From assembly GCF_034190915.1 (NCBI RefSeq), contig NW_026947500.1, positions 16,986,501 through 17,050,500 on the forward strand: a stretch of 64,000 bases of DNA. Direction: 5' to 3'. The stretch comes from Cavia porcellus. Lineage: Eukaryota; Chordata; Mammalia; Rodentia; Caviidae. The position numbers were made by a program, and so were the translations under genes. Under the pieces are notes generated by a model that did not search any database, was not told where the DNA came from, and was given only the letters and a program-made list of their open reading frames with translations. Position 1 is the first letter of the stretch. Each line of letters begins with the position of its first letter. Below are positions 54,779 to 64,000 of this stretch, piece after piece.

Positions 54779-54979
54779 TGGGACTTCCAGATCCAGAAGA
54801 TGGAAGTGATCTTTAAGCTCCTGATGTGCAGAATTCTTCACCTGGGGAAGCACATCCCCACATTTTAGAGGGACATGTCCTTCAGATGGCACTGCGCTCC
54901 AGTGGGGTGTTACCTCATTTTCTCCCTCTCTTCCTTCATTCCTTCTGCCTCTCCTTCCCTGCCTCTCTTCCTCCTTTCT

Positions 54980-55052
54980 TCGGCGGTGCTGAGATCACAC
55001 CCAGGGCCTTGCACACACAGGACAAGTGTGAGCTGTTCTTCTTAAACACATC
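54980..55052 (-). repeat. ID-like SINE fragment, minus orientation
   Basis: ggtgctgagatcacacccag and ggccttgcacacacaggaca, then acatcccc, are the complement of a tRNA-derived SINE. Confidence 0.5.
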
Positions 55053-55919
55053 CCCATCCCTCCTTCTCTTTTGTGTTTTGGCCCCTGTGGAAGAGGGAAG
55101 AGAGCATCACTGAGAGGCAGGCAAAGTGTGGTCAGCAGCATCCTTTGATGTCCATCAGTGACCACCCCAGCAGCCACCCTGGAATACCCAGCTGGAGTAG
55201 GAAGCCCTGCCTTTCTGTGCTGGTGGAGCTTGTCCCAATCACCCAGGTCCTGCATCCTGGCCACTGAGAATACTGGGACTTGCTTTTGGTGGTTCTTGTA
55301 TTTCTCCCCACAATCACTAACTCTGCCCTGTTGCGGGGCATGGGGCAGAGATTGGCCGACCCCTTCTGAAAGGTGGCGAGTAGTAATCATCTAGGTGTTG
55401 TGGCCACATCATGCCCACTGCAGCCCCTCAGCTTGACCACTGTCCCATGGTCAGCACACAAATAGATGACACATAAACAAGCGGGTATGGCCCTGTGCCT
55501 ATTGGATTGTGTTGGTTTGAAGGTTGTGTACTTTTCATATGTCAGTCAGTGATGATTTTTTTTTTACATTTTATTTCAACCATTAAAAAGTATGAAAGCC
55601 ATTGTTTTGCAGTCAAGTTCATGGCATCTGTGAGGCCTTTTTCTCTTAGTTTTGGTTCTTTCCTCCAAGTTGCTTCTCCTATTGGTTTCTTGGTCTTTAT
55701 CCGTGAAGAGGCTTTCCCTGGATGTTTTGTGGCACTTGGCTGTGCTCATTTGGAGGAGGAAGAGGGAGCTCTGTGGCTTATTCCGAGTGTGGCATAGCAA
55801 GTGTTGCCATGTGGGGCCTTGGCTGGTCCTTCATGGGGTAATCAATGTCTGTGACCATCAGCTTTCTGTTACTGTGGCAAAGTGCCCAAGATAATCAACT
55901 CGTAAAGAGGGATGGCCGA
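55053..55919. other. Unassigned DNA
   Basis: Overlapping frames on both strands near 54,995-55,800 have no recognised domain. A MaLR-end-like gctttctgttactgtggcaa lies at 55,860. Confidence 0.4.
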
Positions 55920-56005
55920 AGCTGGGGATGTAGCTCAGTGGCAGAGCACTTGTCTTGCATGTTCAAGGTGCTGGAATTCCATCTCTGGAACTATAAAACA
56001 GAGAT
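55920..56005 (+). repeat. ID-like SINE inserted in a MaLR end
   Basis: agctggggatgtagctcagt, ggcagagcacttgtcttgca and ggaattccatctctggaact retain box A and a weak box B. It directly follows the MaLR-like end. Confidence 0.75.
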
Positions 56006-56790
56006 GGTCCAGGGTGGGGGATGTCTGTCCACAGTTGGTGGGGTCTGTTGTCTTTAAGCTTGTGATAGAGGAGCACACTCACATGTGTGGTTTATGTGTG
56101 TGGTGTATGGGTTTTACATATACTATGTCATGTGTGTACAGTGTATGTGTGTGTGTTTGAAGTGTGTGTGTGAGAAAGAGACTCATATGTACACATGGCC
56201 TTGTGCATTACCTGGAGGCACAAGAGGTGGGTGTGGTGCTGAGTCATCTCTCCCGGGGGAGGAGGGAAGGGTAAGTTGTCCACACTAGGCCCTATTGGAT
56301 GTAAGCTTTGGTGGGCATAGCAGAGAAGACAGAGTCCTCAGGATGGCTCTCTTTAGAAGTGGCTGCTCTTTACGCTAAGGTGGCATTATAACAAGGGTGG
56401 TTGCCAGTGCACAGCCATCTCCCTTGAGGTTGCTGAGTCAGAATTAGAGCCACAGCAATCTGTACCTTCATTTCAGCCCTGCTCACCAGCTAATCCACTT
56501 CCAGGTCACATGAGTGTATTTGCTTGGCAATGAGAGAATTTTGTGAGGCAGGCATGTAAGGGCCCTGGTCAACCATCTGCCAATGCTCTGTGCTCAGAGA
56601 GTGGTCAATATTTTTAAGTTTTACTTACAGGATTGATGACAGAGATGGTCATGAAAGGGATGGTTCCAGGATCTACACTGGCCTGGCTTGGGAACAGTCA
56701 AGCCAGCTTTTCAAAGTGGTTTCATCTTCCCCCAAGACATGGCCAGTGGAGATCCTATTCCCATGAAATTCCATCCCTGTGGTCTTCTTG
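56006..56790. other. Unassigned DNA
   Basis: TG-rich cryptic repeat at 56,080-56,180; otherwise no gene or repeat recognised. Confidence 0.4.
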
Positions 56791-57317
56791 TGAAGGTGTT
56801 TGTAACCCCTACTATTTGCTTCTTCTTCTTTGTCCTTTTCTCTCTTTGGAACCCCCAAAACCCTAGTCTTGAAAACTTCACTTATTTTATGGCCTATAAA
56901 TTATAGTTTAGATGCTTAGTTAGCAGCTAGACTTCAAACAGCAAACTCTAGCCAAATTCCCACAGGCCTCCTCCTCCCCCTTAATTGGCCATAAAAACTG
57001 CAGAAAGGAGTAATTAATGTGTTTATCTCAGGGCACCCAACTGCCCAGTGCCAAAATTCTGTGTGTCAATTAACCAGATGGGTAAGAAGGCCTTGTAACA
57101 TTTCAAACAATGGTAGTGCTGCAAAAAGGTGGTTTCCATGGTAATCCCCTTGACCTTGTGAACTCAGACCGGCATATATAAAGAGAGAGAACCAAGGAAT
57201 TGCCACCAGCCAGCAACTTCAATGACCTAAGCTGACTGACCACTGCAGTTCGACATAAACTTCACCTGTCTCTCGAATCTTAGTGTTCTGTGATTAAATT
57301 GCTTGAGCAGGTCAACA
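56791..57317 (+). repeat. 5' LTR of the class I provirus
   Basis: About 527 bp, from tgaaggtgtttgtaacccct to ttgagcaggtcaaca. It contains ttccatggtaat (RFX-like) at about 57,135, catatataaag (TATA) at about 57,173, and ttaattggccataaaa (CCAAT-type, A/T-rich). The end is placed at a CA and the primer-binding site beyond is too degraded to assign. Confidence 0.8.
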
Positions 57318-57891
57318 TTTTGTTGGCCCTAGAGAGACTTATCCATGAGGACACTCTCTTTTAAGGGTCCTCGGGGCCTCTGTCCTCAGCAGCTGACACC
57401 TGGGGCAGGGTGCCCTGGCTGATTTCAGCCAGCCTGTGAGGAGCAGCTGAGAGAACAGACACCTGTAGCTGTCAGACAGAAACAATGGAGTACCTACCCC
57501 TTCTAATTTGATTTTGGTTTCCTAGTTAGGCACATGGCTCACTTAAGAATTTGTTTTGTTTTGTGTTAGCATTGATAGTTTGTTGGACCTGAAAAAATCC
57601 AGCACACTAGATGTGGTGATTGTGTTTGTGAGGGGGTTTTCCCTGAGTTTGTTCCAAATTCCAGGGCAAAGGGGGAAGTGTGTCCTTTGCGTGTTTGTCT
57701 TCTTGTGGAGAGTATGTGTTTCTTCTAGCCCACTGCCAGCAGAGATTGCCATTGCCATCCTTTCAAGCTTTGCCAGACTTGGATTTTTCCCTTTTGTCTC
57801 TAGCCAGAGTGGCTGAGTAACAAAGGCATGGGGGACTTGCCAAGATAGGCTGCGAGATTCACAAGTTTGTTAACAGTGGTCACAACCTATT
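57318..57891 (+). other. Leader and gag start region of the class I provirus
   Basis: No intact frame is seen. An 86-codon plus-strand frame (57556-57816) has no domain that I can name. Confidence 0.4.
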
Positions 57892-59400
57892 GTGACCACT
57901 GGCAGTATGCCAACTGTACTGGACAGCGTGTTCAGCGATTTTGATAAATTCAAATGTGGCAGAGATTATGGAGTTAAGATGGGGAAAGAAGGCTCTGGAC
58001 AGTTTGTGAATTTAAATGGCTGCCCTTGCAGTTGGGTAGCTGGCAGAGGGAACACTCAACCTTCAGGTAACCAACAGGGTGTGGAATGTACTTACCAGGA
58101 ACCTGGGGCACCCAGATCAGTTTCCATATATTGATTCCTGGACACAAGTGGTTTGAGTGCCCCCTTCCTGGCTTGAATTATGTGTCTGGAATCTTGCTGA
58201 ACAGGCAGTGGTAACTCAGCAGGGGCCATCTAGTGAAGACCACCTGTATTGCTGCCACCCTCAGAGGAGGAGCCCTTGACTCCTTTCATGTCACCTCTGT
58301 CTCCGTCTTTTTGTGCATCTCACTGGTGTCCTCTTTGGGGGCCCACACTGGAGCACTGATTTCCTGGACACTGAGTTCTCAGCGGGTCCTGATATGAGGG
58401 GGATCGCACAGCATGTGGAACTGAATCCCTGAGACGCTGAGTTCTGCTCAGTGGGTCTTGATATGCAGGGGAACATGGGCCATACAACAGAATACAAGAG
58501 TGCACTGCCTGCTGTGGAGGACGTGTCAACCTCCTTCCCAGTTTCTGTTTTTCCTTTCTGGGAAATGGTGATGCCAGGACTTTAGAGGAAATTCAGACCA
58601 TTTTTGTATACACACCTTTTAGTTCTAGCAACCTGTACAACTGGAAAACTTAGAAGCCCATTCTCTGAGCAGCCGTGAACTCTGGTTAATCTGGAGAATT
58701 AGTGTTTAAGACTCACTGCCCCAACTGGATTGTCTGTCAGCCATTGCTCTATACTCTGTTTACCTCATAGGGGAAAGAGAATATGGAAGGTTTAAAAGCC
58801 AAAGAGCACGGAACACCACAGGGAGTTACAGATAGGCTGGGATGTGTGCTGCCCCAGGAAACACCAAATTGGAATCCCAACACAGAGGAGTGGATTAAGA
58901 GTTTGAATGAGTGCCATGTGGCTTTGTTGAAAGGGCTTCATGCAGCAGCCCACAAATTTGCAGAGGGTAGCAGAGGTACAGTAGGTGGCTGAGGAGAGCC
59001 CTCTGCTTTCCTCAAATGCCTGTGGGAAGCTGTCATATGTTCACACCATAAGACCCCTACAGACTGGGGATGTTTGCACGATGAACATGTCTTTCATTAC
59101 TTACTCAGCGTCTGACGTTTGCTGTAAACTAGGTTGGACAGATTTGCTGAAAAGACCATAGTGCAGTTATGAGAGGTGGCATGGAAAGTTTATAAGAGTA
59201 GAGAGGACAAAATGTGGAAAACCCAGGAAGAATGGATGAAGGTGATGTTAGCAACTTAAAAGAAGGCAGCACAGGCAGGAGCAGGAAGTAAGAAAGGGGA
59301 TGGGAAGTGACACCAACAAAGAAAGAGATGAGTTCCATTGACTCAAACCACATACTTACTGTAAGGAAATGAGACACCATAAGCAGGAGTGTCCAGTGTC
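57892..59400 (+). pseudogene. Gag remnant of the class I provirus
   Basis: The order fits gag. A matrix-like N-terminal frame lies at 57892-58134 (FVNLNGCPCSWVAG region). A capsid-like YNWKT motif lies near 58,635. A capsid C-terminal-like frame at 58783-58992 (GTPQGVTDRLGCVL, NPNTEEWI) resembles the MHR and following helices. A nucleocapsid box at about 59,357-59,392 reads YCKEMRHHKQECP, so the first Cys of the CCHC knuckle appears to be His. Several frameshifts and stops separate the pieces. A duplicated segment with a period of about 66 bp lies at 58,363-58,472. No Gag protein can be made. Confidence 0.6.
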
Positions 59401-59660
59401 ACTGAAGAAAGGGAAGAAGGCAGTGCTTATGGTGCATGCAGATTGACAGGGCCATGGGCCCCAGGGGTCTCTTGTCCCCAGGGAACCCAGTTAACTGCCA
59501 CTGTTGGGGGACAGTCTGTTCAATTCCTGGTGGGTACAGGAGCCACCATATCCACAGTCACTCAGCCAGTGGCCCAACTTCTAAGCAAAAAGGTAAATAT
59601 GCAGGTGGCAACTGGTCAAACCTCTTCTTGTTCTTTTTGCAAGCCTTGGCAGGTCTGACT
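59389..59660 (+). pseudogene. Protease remnant with catalytic Asp replaced by Gly
   Basis: An 89-codon frame contains QLTATVGGQSVQFLVGTGAT, clearly the retroviral aspartic protease start, in which the family motif is DTGA. The codon at 59533-59535 is GGT (Gly) where Asp (GAT or GAC) is required, so the copy would be inactive. In a functional virus this enzyme cuts the Gag and Pol polyproteins. The frame stops soon after at a Trp-Gln-Val-stop, and a shifted frame carries on. Confidence 0.8.
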
Positions 59661-59839
59661 TGGACAAGTGGTTGGTCACTCTTTTGTGCTTATGTCTGAC
59701 TCTCCTTTCTCCTTCCTGGGCCAAGACTTATTTCACAAATGTGAGCTCAAATTTCTTTCATCCCCTCAGATACCATCCTGACTACCAGAGAAGAGCTTCC
59801 CTCTGCTGAAGCGCCTGCTTTGGTTGTAACCTTTCCTTT

Positions 59840-61160
59840 ATAGGAGGAGTACCACCTCATGTAGCTAGACAAAATGGGACCCTCATTGGGTGTCCCTGAA
59901 CTCCTTGCTTGGCTTCAGCAATTTCCTCTGGTTTGGGTGCAAGGCAACCCCCCAGGTTTGGCAGTGGTAGAATTGGTGGGGCATGCAAAACCAGTGCATT
60001 TAAGACAGTATCCTGTGACAGTGGAGGCAGGAAAGAGGATTAAACTCCACGTACAGAGATTACTTCAGGCGTGAATATTAAAATAATGTCAGTCCCCTTA
60101 GACTGCGCCTTTCTTACTGGTTTGAAAACCCAGAATCAATGAATACAGATAGCCCAGGATCTTGGGGCTGTGAATAATGTAGTCACCACATTCCGCCCTA
60201 CAGTTCAAACCTTTAAACCCTGCTTATCCTGCTCCCACCTAGTTGAACTTGGTATATTGTGTAAGATTTCTATATTGTATTAGATGTCTTTTTTTGCATT
60301 CCTTTGTCAGAAGGTTCCCAAGAAATATTTCTTTTGAGTGGGAGGAACCTAAGGGGGACAGAAGGTCAGCTAATCTGGACAAGGCTGCCCCAGGGATTAA
60401 GAAACTCATTGGCAATGTTTGGGGAAGCCTTGTGCAGGGACTTTATCCCTTTCAGCCAAGAAGCGCTGAAATTTCCCTGTTACAGTATGTAGGTGACTTT
60501 CTTTGGCTGCTGAGATGTAGGAACTATGCCAAGAAGGGACAAAGAAGTTGCTAGGATTGCTCCAGGCAAAGGGGTATTGGGTTTTGAAGAAAAAGCTCAC
60601 ATTTGTATGCAAACTGTTAAGTTTCTGGGATTTGTGTTGAATAATGGAACATGGGCCCTGTCAGCTTCATGGATTCAGGCCGCCCAGGGCCCAAGGGTTC
60701 CTGTTATTGAGAAGGAATTGAGGGGGGTTCCTGAGGACTATAGGATACTGCTGGCTTTGGGTCCCTAACTTTGCAGCTACTGCCAGCATGAGGCTTTACA
60801 GGGGGGAATACCTCCTCATTGGTATGGAATCGTGAACGGCAGGTGGCCTTCGAGGACTTGAGAGACAACTGGTAAGCAACTCTGCCCTAGCACTGCTGAC
60901 ATCACAAAACCTTTCCAGTTATTCATTCGTAAGAAATAAGGCATTGCTTGGGGTGTGCTAAGACAGATTTTGGACCTTGGAAGATAGCTGTGACATACTT
61001 GTCAAACAAGCTGCACCCAGTGTCAGTGGGTGTTGGAGAGCCCTGAATACATGTGCAGGGCTGTGGCGTGACCCCGGCATGACTGAATTGAAAATGAGGA
61101 GACACCTCAGGGGGCAGGAAAGGCCCCAGCAGAGGCTACCTGGAGACTTTCGCCTGTTGC
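59840..61160 (+). pseudogene. Reverse transcriptase remnant with YVGD in place of YVDD
   Basis: Pieces of RT appear in order across three frames. The N-terminal segment is at 59874-60074 (LRQYPVTVEAGKRIKLHVQRLLQA). Palm sequence is at 60,300-60,500 (LIWTRLPQG, then LLQYVGDFLW at about 60,477-60,506). Thumb-like sequence is at 60526-60768 (KAHICMQTVKFLGFVLNNGT). A connection-like piece is near 60,970-61,040. The catalytic motif at 60486-60497 reads Tyr-Val-Gly-Asp, so its first Asp is lost. Multiple frameshifts make it non-functional. The RT of live gammaretroviruses copies viral RNA into DNA. Confidence 0.75.
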
Positions 61161-61960
61161 TCTGAGGGGTCCTTGAACTCCTCCCAAGATCCTGCTCAGG
61201 TTTCCTCCGTTGTCCATTCAAATCCTGGCTTGTTCTGATTAAAATACGGGCTGCCTAGCGTCAGTCAGCCAGCCAGCTAGCAGAGTTACAAGCTCTGCTG
61301 AGGATTTCACTCCTTCTGCAGCCCTAAAGACCATGCCGTGTGTCTTGTTCCTGTGAGCCTTCACCGTGCGGCCTATGCTCCACTGCTGCCACAGCAATCC
61401 TAGTAAAGGAAGCCAACAAATTGACTCTGGGGCAGAATTTGAATATGTTTGTATCACACTCACTAGACACTGTGCTAAGAAGACCTGGTGGTAAGTGATT
61501 CTTGGGAAACAGATTAGCCCAATATCAGGGGACCTTGTTAGAGGACCCTAGACTCTCCATTAGGACCATTCAAGCCATTAACCCTGCTTCTCTTTTGCCC
61601 TGACACAGCTGCTAATCAAGCTTCCTTGGGTCAGCAGCCTCACTGAGCTCATGTTTTAGCGGATCCCTTACTTAAACCACACTACTATTCAAAGAGGAAC
61701 TCAAGAGAGAAAAGACAGAGGGGGCCACTGAGGAGGTGGCAAGTTCTGCTAGGAGGGCAGGTTTTTCTCCCCCAGGCTCTGGGACTTTATGTGATACAAG
61801 ACCTTCAAAGCTGTACCCACCTGGGAAAGACAGCCATGTCAAATTTTCCCAGCCATTATTGCTTTGAACTGAGACTTTGGATTTTGTGAGCCTTGGTGGC
61901 TACTTGTGAAGCCCGAATCTATGGCAACCTAGTTGTGTGGCCTCAGCAGCACCTGGGGCA
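61161..61960 (+). other. RNase H to integrase region, unreadable
   Basis: By position this should hold RNase H and the integrase N-terminus, but I see no secure motif. Confidence 0.4.
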
Positions 61961-62945
61961 TCTGAGGGCAGGGAACTTTGCCATTTGATGATGCTGAGAT
62001 TGACCTTACTGAACTAACACCCATGAATGGAGACAGAGGATACCTGCTAGTCTTGATATAGACCTACCCTCGGTGGGGTGGAGGCACTTCCCACTAGGAC
62101 TGAGAGATAATGGGCTTGATTGTCACCTGGTGTGGGTATAATATAAGGACACAGTGCCTTCCTTTTGCAGGCCTGCCTTTCTACCAGACAGATACTGAGT
62201 GGCAGTGTTCAACACATTTTTGATCACATTTTATCCCATATACTCCTGAAAAAGGACCTCTAGAGTAGATCCAGAAAGTGGCGTGAACCACGGGATAAGC
62301 ATGCTTCCCCATGATGGTGGGCTCCACTTTTGTGAGTTGAGTGACCCAAGGTCTGTCAAAGGCCTTAGAGTTCATCTGGATGCTGCAGATGGCCTATTGA
62401 CCTCAGAGTTTGGATCCAGACTGTAAGAACATCTTGGTAAAACTCTGCCAAGAAAAAGGAGCTAATTAGGTTGTAATGCTTCCTACTGCACTACTAAGAT
62501 CACAGTGCACCCCACAACAGGAGGCTCACTCCCTTCGAGATAATGTTTGGGAGGCCTCCTCCACTCATGCCAGTGCTTGAAGGACTACAGGAGATTGGAA
62601 CATTGGATTTGTGTCAGCAAATGAAAGCACTGCATCAAACATTAAAGGACCTCCAACAAATGATGCTTCTGTGCCACCCTCTTCCTGTACATTCTCCATT
62701 CAATGGATTCAAACCTGATGACAAAGTCTTAGTTAAACCCTGGAAAGAGGAGTCCCTCCAGCCATGATGACGGGCCCTCCCAAGGTTATAATAACCATGC
62801 CCACTGCTTTAAAACTTGCAGGTGGAACATGGTGGATCCATCACTCTAGGGTTAAGAAGTGGACACCTCAGGAGCAGATGATTACTGACTCACCATTGCT
62901 GCCCAGGACCTCATCCCCCCTTGAATCCTGTCTACCATGACACTC
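61961..62945 (+). pseudogene. Integrase remnant
   Basis: A catalytic-core-like segment lies near 61,985-62,065 (DLTELTPMNGDRGYLLVLI). The C-terminal part lies at 62543-62767 (MFGRPPPLMPVLEG; LHQTLKDLQQMM; FKPDDKVLVKPW), followed by a shifted piece (ALKLAGGTWWIHHSRVK at about 62,807-62,860). This is the order of a gammaretroviral integrase with its GRPPPL-type motif and C-terminal domain. Stops and shifts break it throughout. Confidence 0.7.
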
Positions 62946-63575
62946 CCAGAGACTACAGCACAAGAACAAGAGGATGCGTTCCAGTGAAGCCTGGAAGGGC
63001 TACCACGATGAGACGCTGAGGATATAATGTACCCAAAGCCCTGTCCTTGTCACCCCAGAAGCGGATGAGTCAATGCATGGCTGAAGACTGAGTGGCTACC
63101 ATGCGCTGGACTATCAGTAGCTTTGATGTACTGCCATCCCATTGAATTCTTGATCCTTTTCCTCCCAGCAGTCCTGGTATTTGCTGTTGTGCCCCAAGGG
63201 GACTGTGCCCCAAGGGGAGTGGGGAATTCTGGAGAAGGTTGTTTTTGTTGTTTTATACCTAGTTGTAATTAATGGACTAAGCACTCTCAGCTGTTTAAAA
63301 TGATTTTCCTGTGGCTTACCTGATTAAACCTCTGAGACCATGCCCAAGAATGATGACCCAGGCTTTCATGTTCATCCTCTTGCTGAAGAAGTTTGATGAC
63401 ATCAGTTCATAGATAAGAACAGTCACCCCTGATGAACTTGGGGAGCATCTCTGAAATTATACCATTGAGTCCCACAAGAGTGATTTCTATTGGACTTAAA
63501 CAGGCTGACTACAAACCACTGACTTGAAGGACTACATATATCCTAGAGAGGAAAGTATGCCCTTGCGGGGTAACA
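62946..63575 (+). other. Region where env should be: almost entirely absent
   Basis: A hydrophobic stretch near 63,140-63,230 could be an env signal peptide. Nothing else resembles env, and only about 600 bp separate integrase from the 3' LTR, so env was deleted or decayed beyond recognition. Confidence 0.5.
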
Positions 63576-64000
63576 TGAGGGTGTTTGTAACCCCCACTAT
63601 TTGCTTTCATTTTCTTTGCCCTTTTTTCTCTTTGGAACCCCCCAAAACTCTAGTTTTGAAAACTTCATTTATTTTATGGCCTATAGATTACAGTTTAGAT
63701 GCTTAGTTAGTAGCTAGACTTCAAACAGCAAGTGAACTTTGGCCAAATCCCCAAAAGGCCTCCTCTTCTCCCTCAATTGGCCATAAAAACTACAGAAAGT
63801 GGAAACAAATGGGTTTATCTCAGGGCAACAAAACTGCCCAATGCCCACATTCTCTGTGTCAGTTAACCAGATGTGTAAGAAAGCCTTGTAACATTTCAAA
63901 GCAAAGATATTGCTACAAAAAGGTGGTCTCCATGGTAACCCCCTGACCTTGTGAACTCATACAGGCATATATAAAGACAGAGAACCAAGGAATTGCTGCC
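63576..64000 (+). repeat. 3' LTR of the class I provirus (truncated by window)
   Basis: It matches 56791 to about 57,210 with many substitutions and small indels: tgagggtgtttgtaaccccc, ggcctatagattacagttta, ctccatggtaacccc, ggcatatataaagacagag. About 100 bp of the LTR lie beyond the window. Confidence 0.9.

Larger units (their letters stand above)
56791..64000 (+). mobile_element. Class I (gammaretrovirus-like) provirus, decayed, cut by window end
   Basis: A 5' LTR (56791-57317) and a matching LTR from 63576 to the window end bracket about 6.26 kb. Remnants of gag, protease, reverse transcriptase and integrase run in canonical order, with almost no env. Single ORFs are short and shifted against each other, and at least two catalytic Asp codons are lost, so the element is dead. 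Class I is supported by the protease and RT motifs, a single CCHC-like box and the integrase C-terminal GRPPPL motif. The far LTR and right flank are outside the window, so no target duplication can be checked. Confidence 0.9.

Noticed and set aside
1..64000. CRISPR arrays, bacterial operons or riboswitches
   Set aside because: The window is mammalian repeat-rich DNA; the direct repeats seen are transposons, microsatellites or minisatellites.

Overview
This is mammalian nuclear DNA, almost certainly from a rodent. Evidence: old LINE-1, L2 and MIR fragments; MaLR-type LTRs in both orientations; B1-like monomers; B1 fused to tRNA-derived ID-like tails; and three young tRNA-derived SINEs with target-site duplications (TSDs). 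I see no B2 or B4 elements as in mouse and rat. A squirrel-related or beaver-like rodent is a guess from repeat style only. I find no host protein-coding gene, rRNA gene, functional tRNA gene or CRISPR array. The window looks intergenic or deeply intronic and is dominated by transposable elements.

Layout. 1-3 kb: MaLR LTRs and a short telomere-like tract. 3.3-5.8 kb: a deleted class II (ERVK/IAP-like) endogenous retrovirus on the minus strand, inserted in a B1-like SINE. 5.9-12.7 kb: an L1 fragment, a degenerate TGACCC-rich tract, SINEs, mostly unassigned DNA, and a GC-rich block with a minisatellite. 12.8-20.0 kb: one long ancient plus-strand LINE-1 into which at least nine later elements are nested. 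20-26 kb: SINEs, L1 and MaLR fragments. 26,243-29,512: a very young class II retrovirus on the minus strand. 29.5-45 kb: unassigned DNA with MaLR, L2 and MIR copies, an unusual 150-bp-unit retroposed repeat and a CpG-rich, poly-C block. 45-51.5 kb: a possible solo LTR, minus-strand L1 and MaLR internal sequence. 51.5-56.8 kb: mostly unassigned, with one perfect RFX X-box palindrome. 56,791 to the window end: a decayed class I (gammaretrovirus-like) provirus on the plus strand, its 3' LTR cut by the window edge.

The most interesting object is the 3.27-kb element at 26,243-29,512. Its two 302-bp LTRs read as identical and a perfect 6-bp duplication (gaagac) flanks it, so insertion was recent. 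Its long open frame joins capsid to the C-terminal end of integrase, with nucleocapsid, protease, reverse transcriptase and most of integrase deleted. A short env-derived frame starts one base after its stop. It keeps a TATA box, primer-binding site, splice donor, polypurine tract and poly(A) signal, the expected cis parts of a non-autonomous retrovirus moved by a helper. Its primer-binding site, like that of the older element at 3.3-5.8 kb, matches tRNA-Ile, so both probably belong to one lineage. The class I provirus at the right edge is dead: the catalytic Asp of protease and the first Asp of the reverse transcriptase YxDD motif both read Gly, and env is nearly absent.
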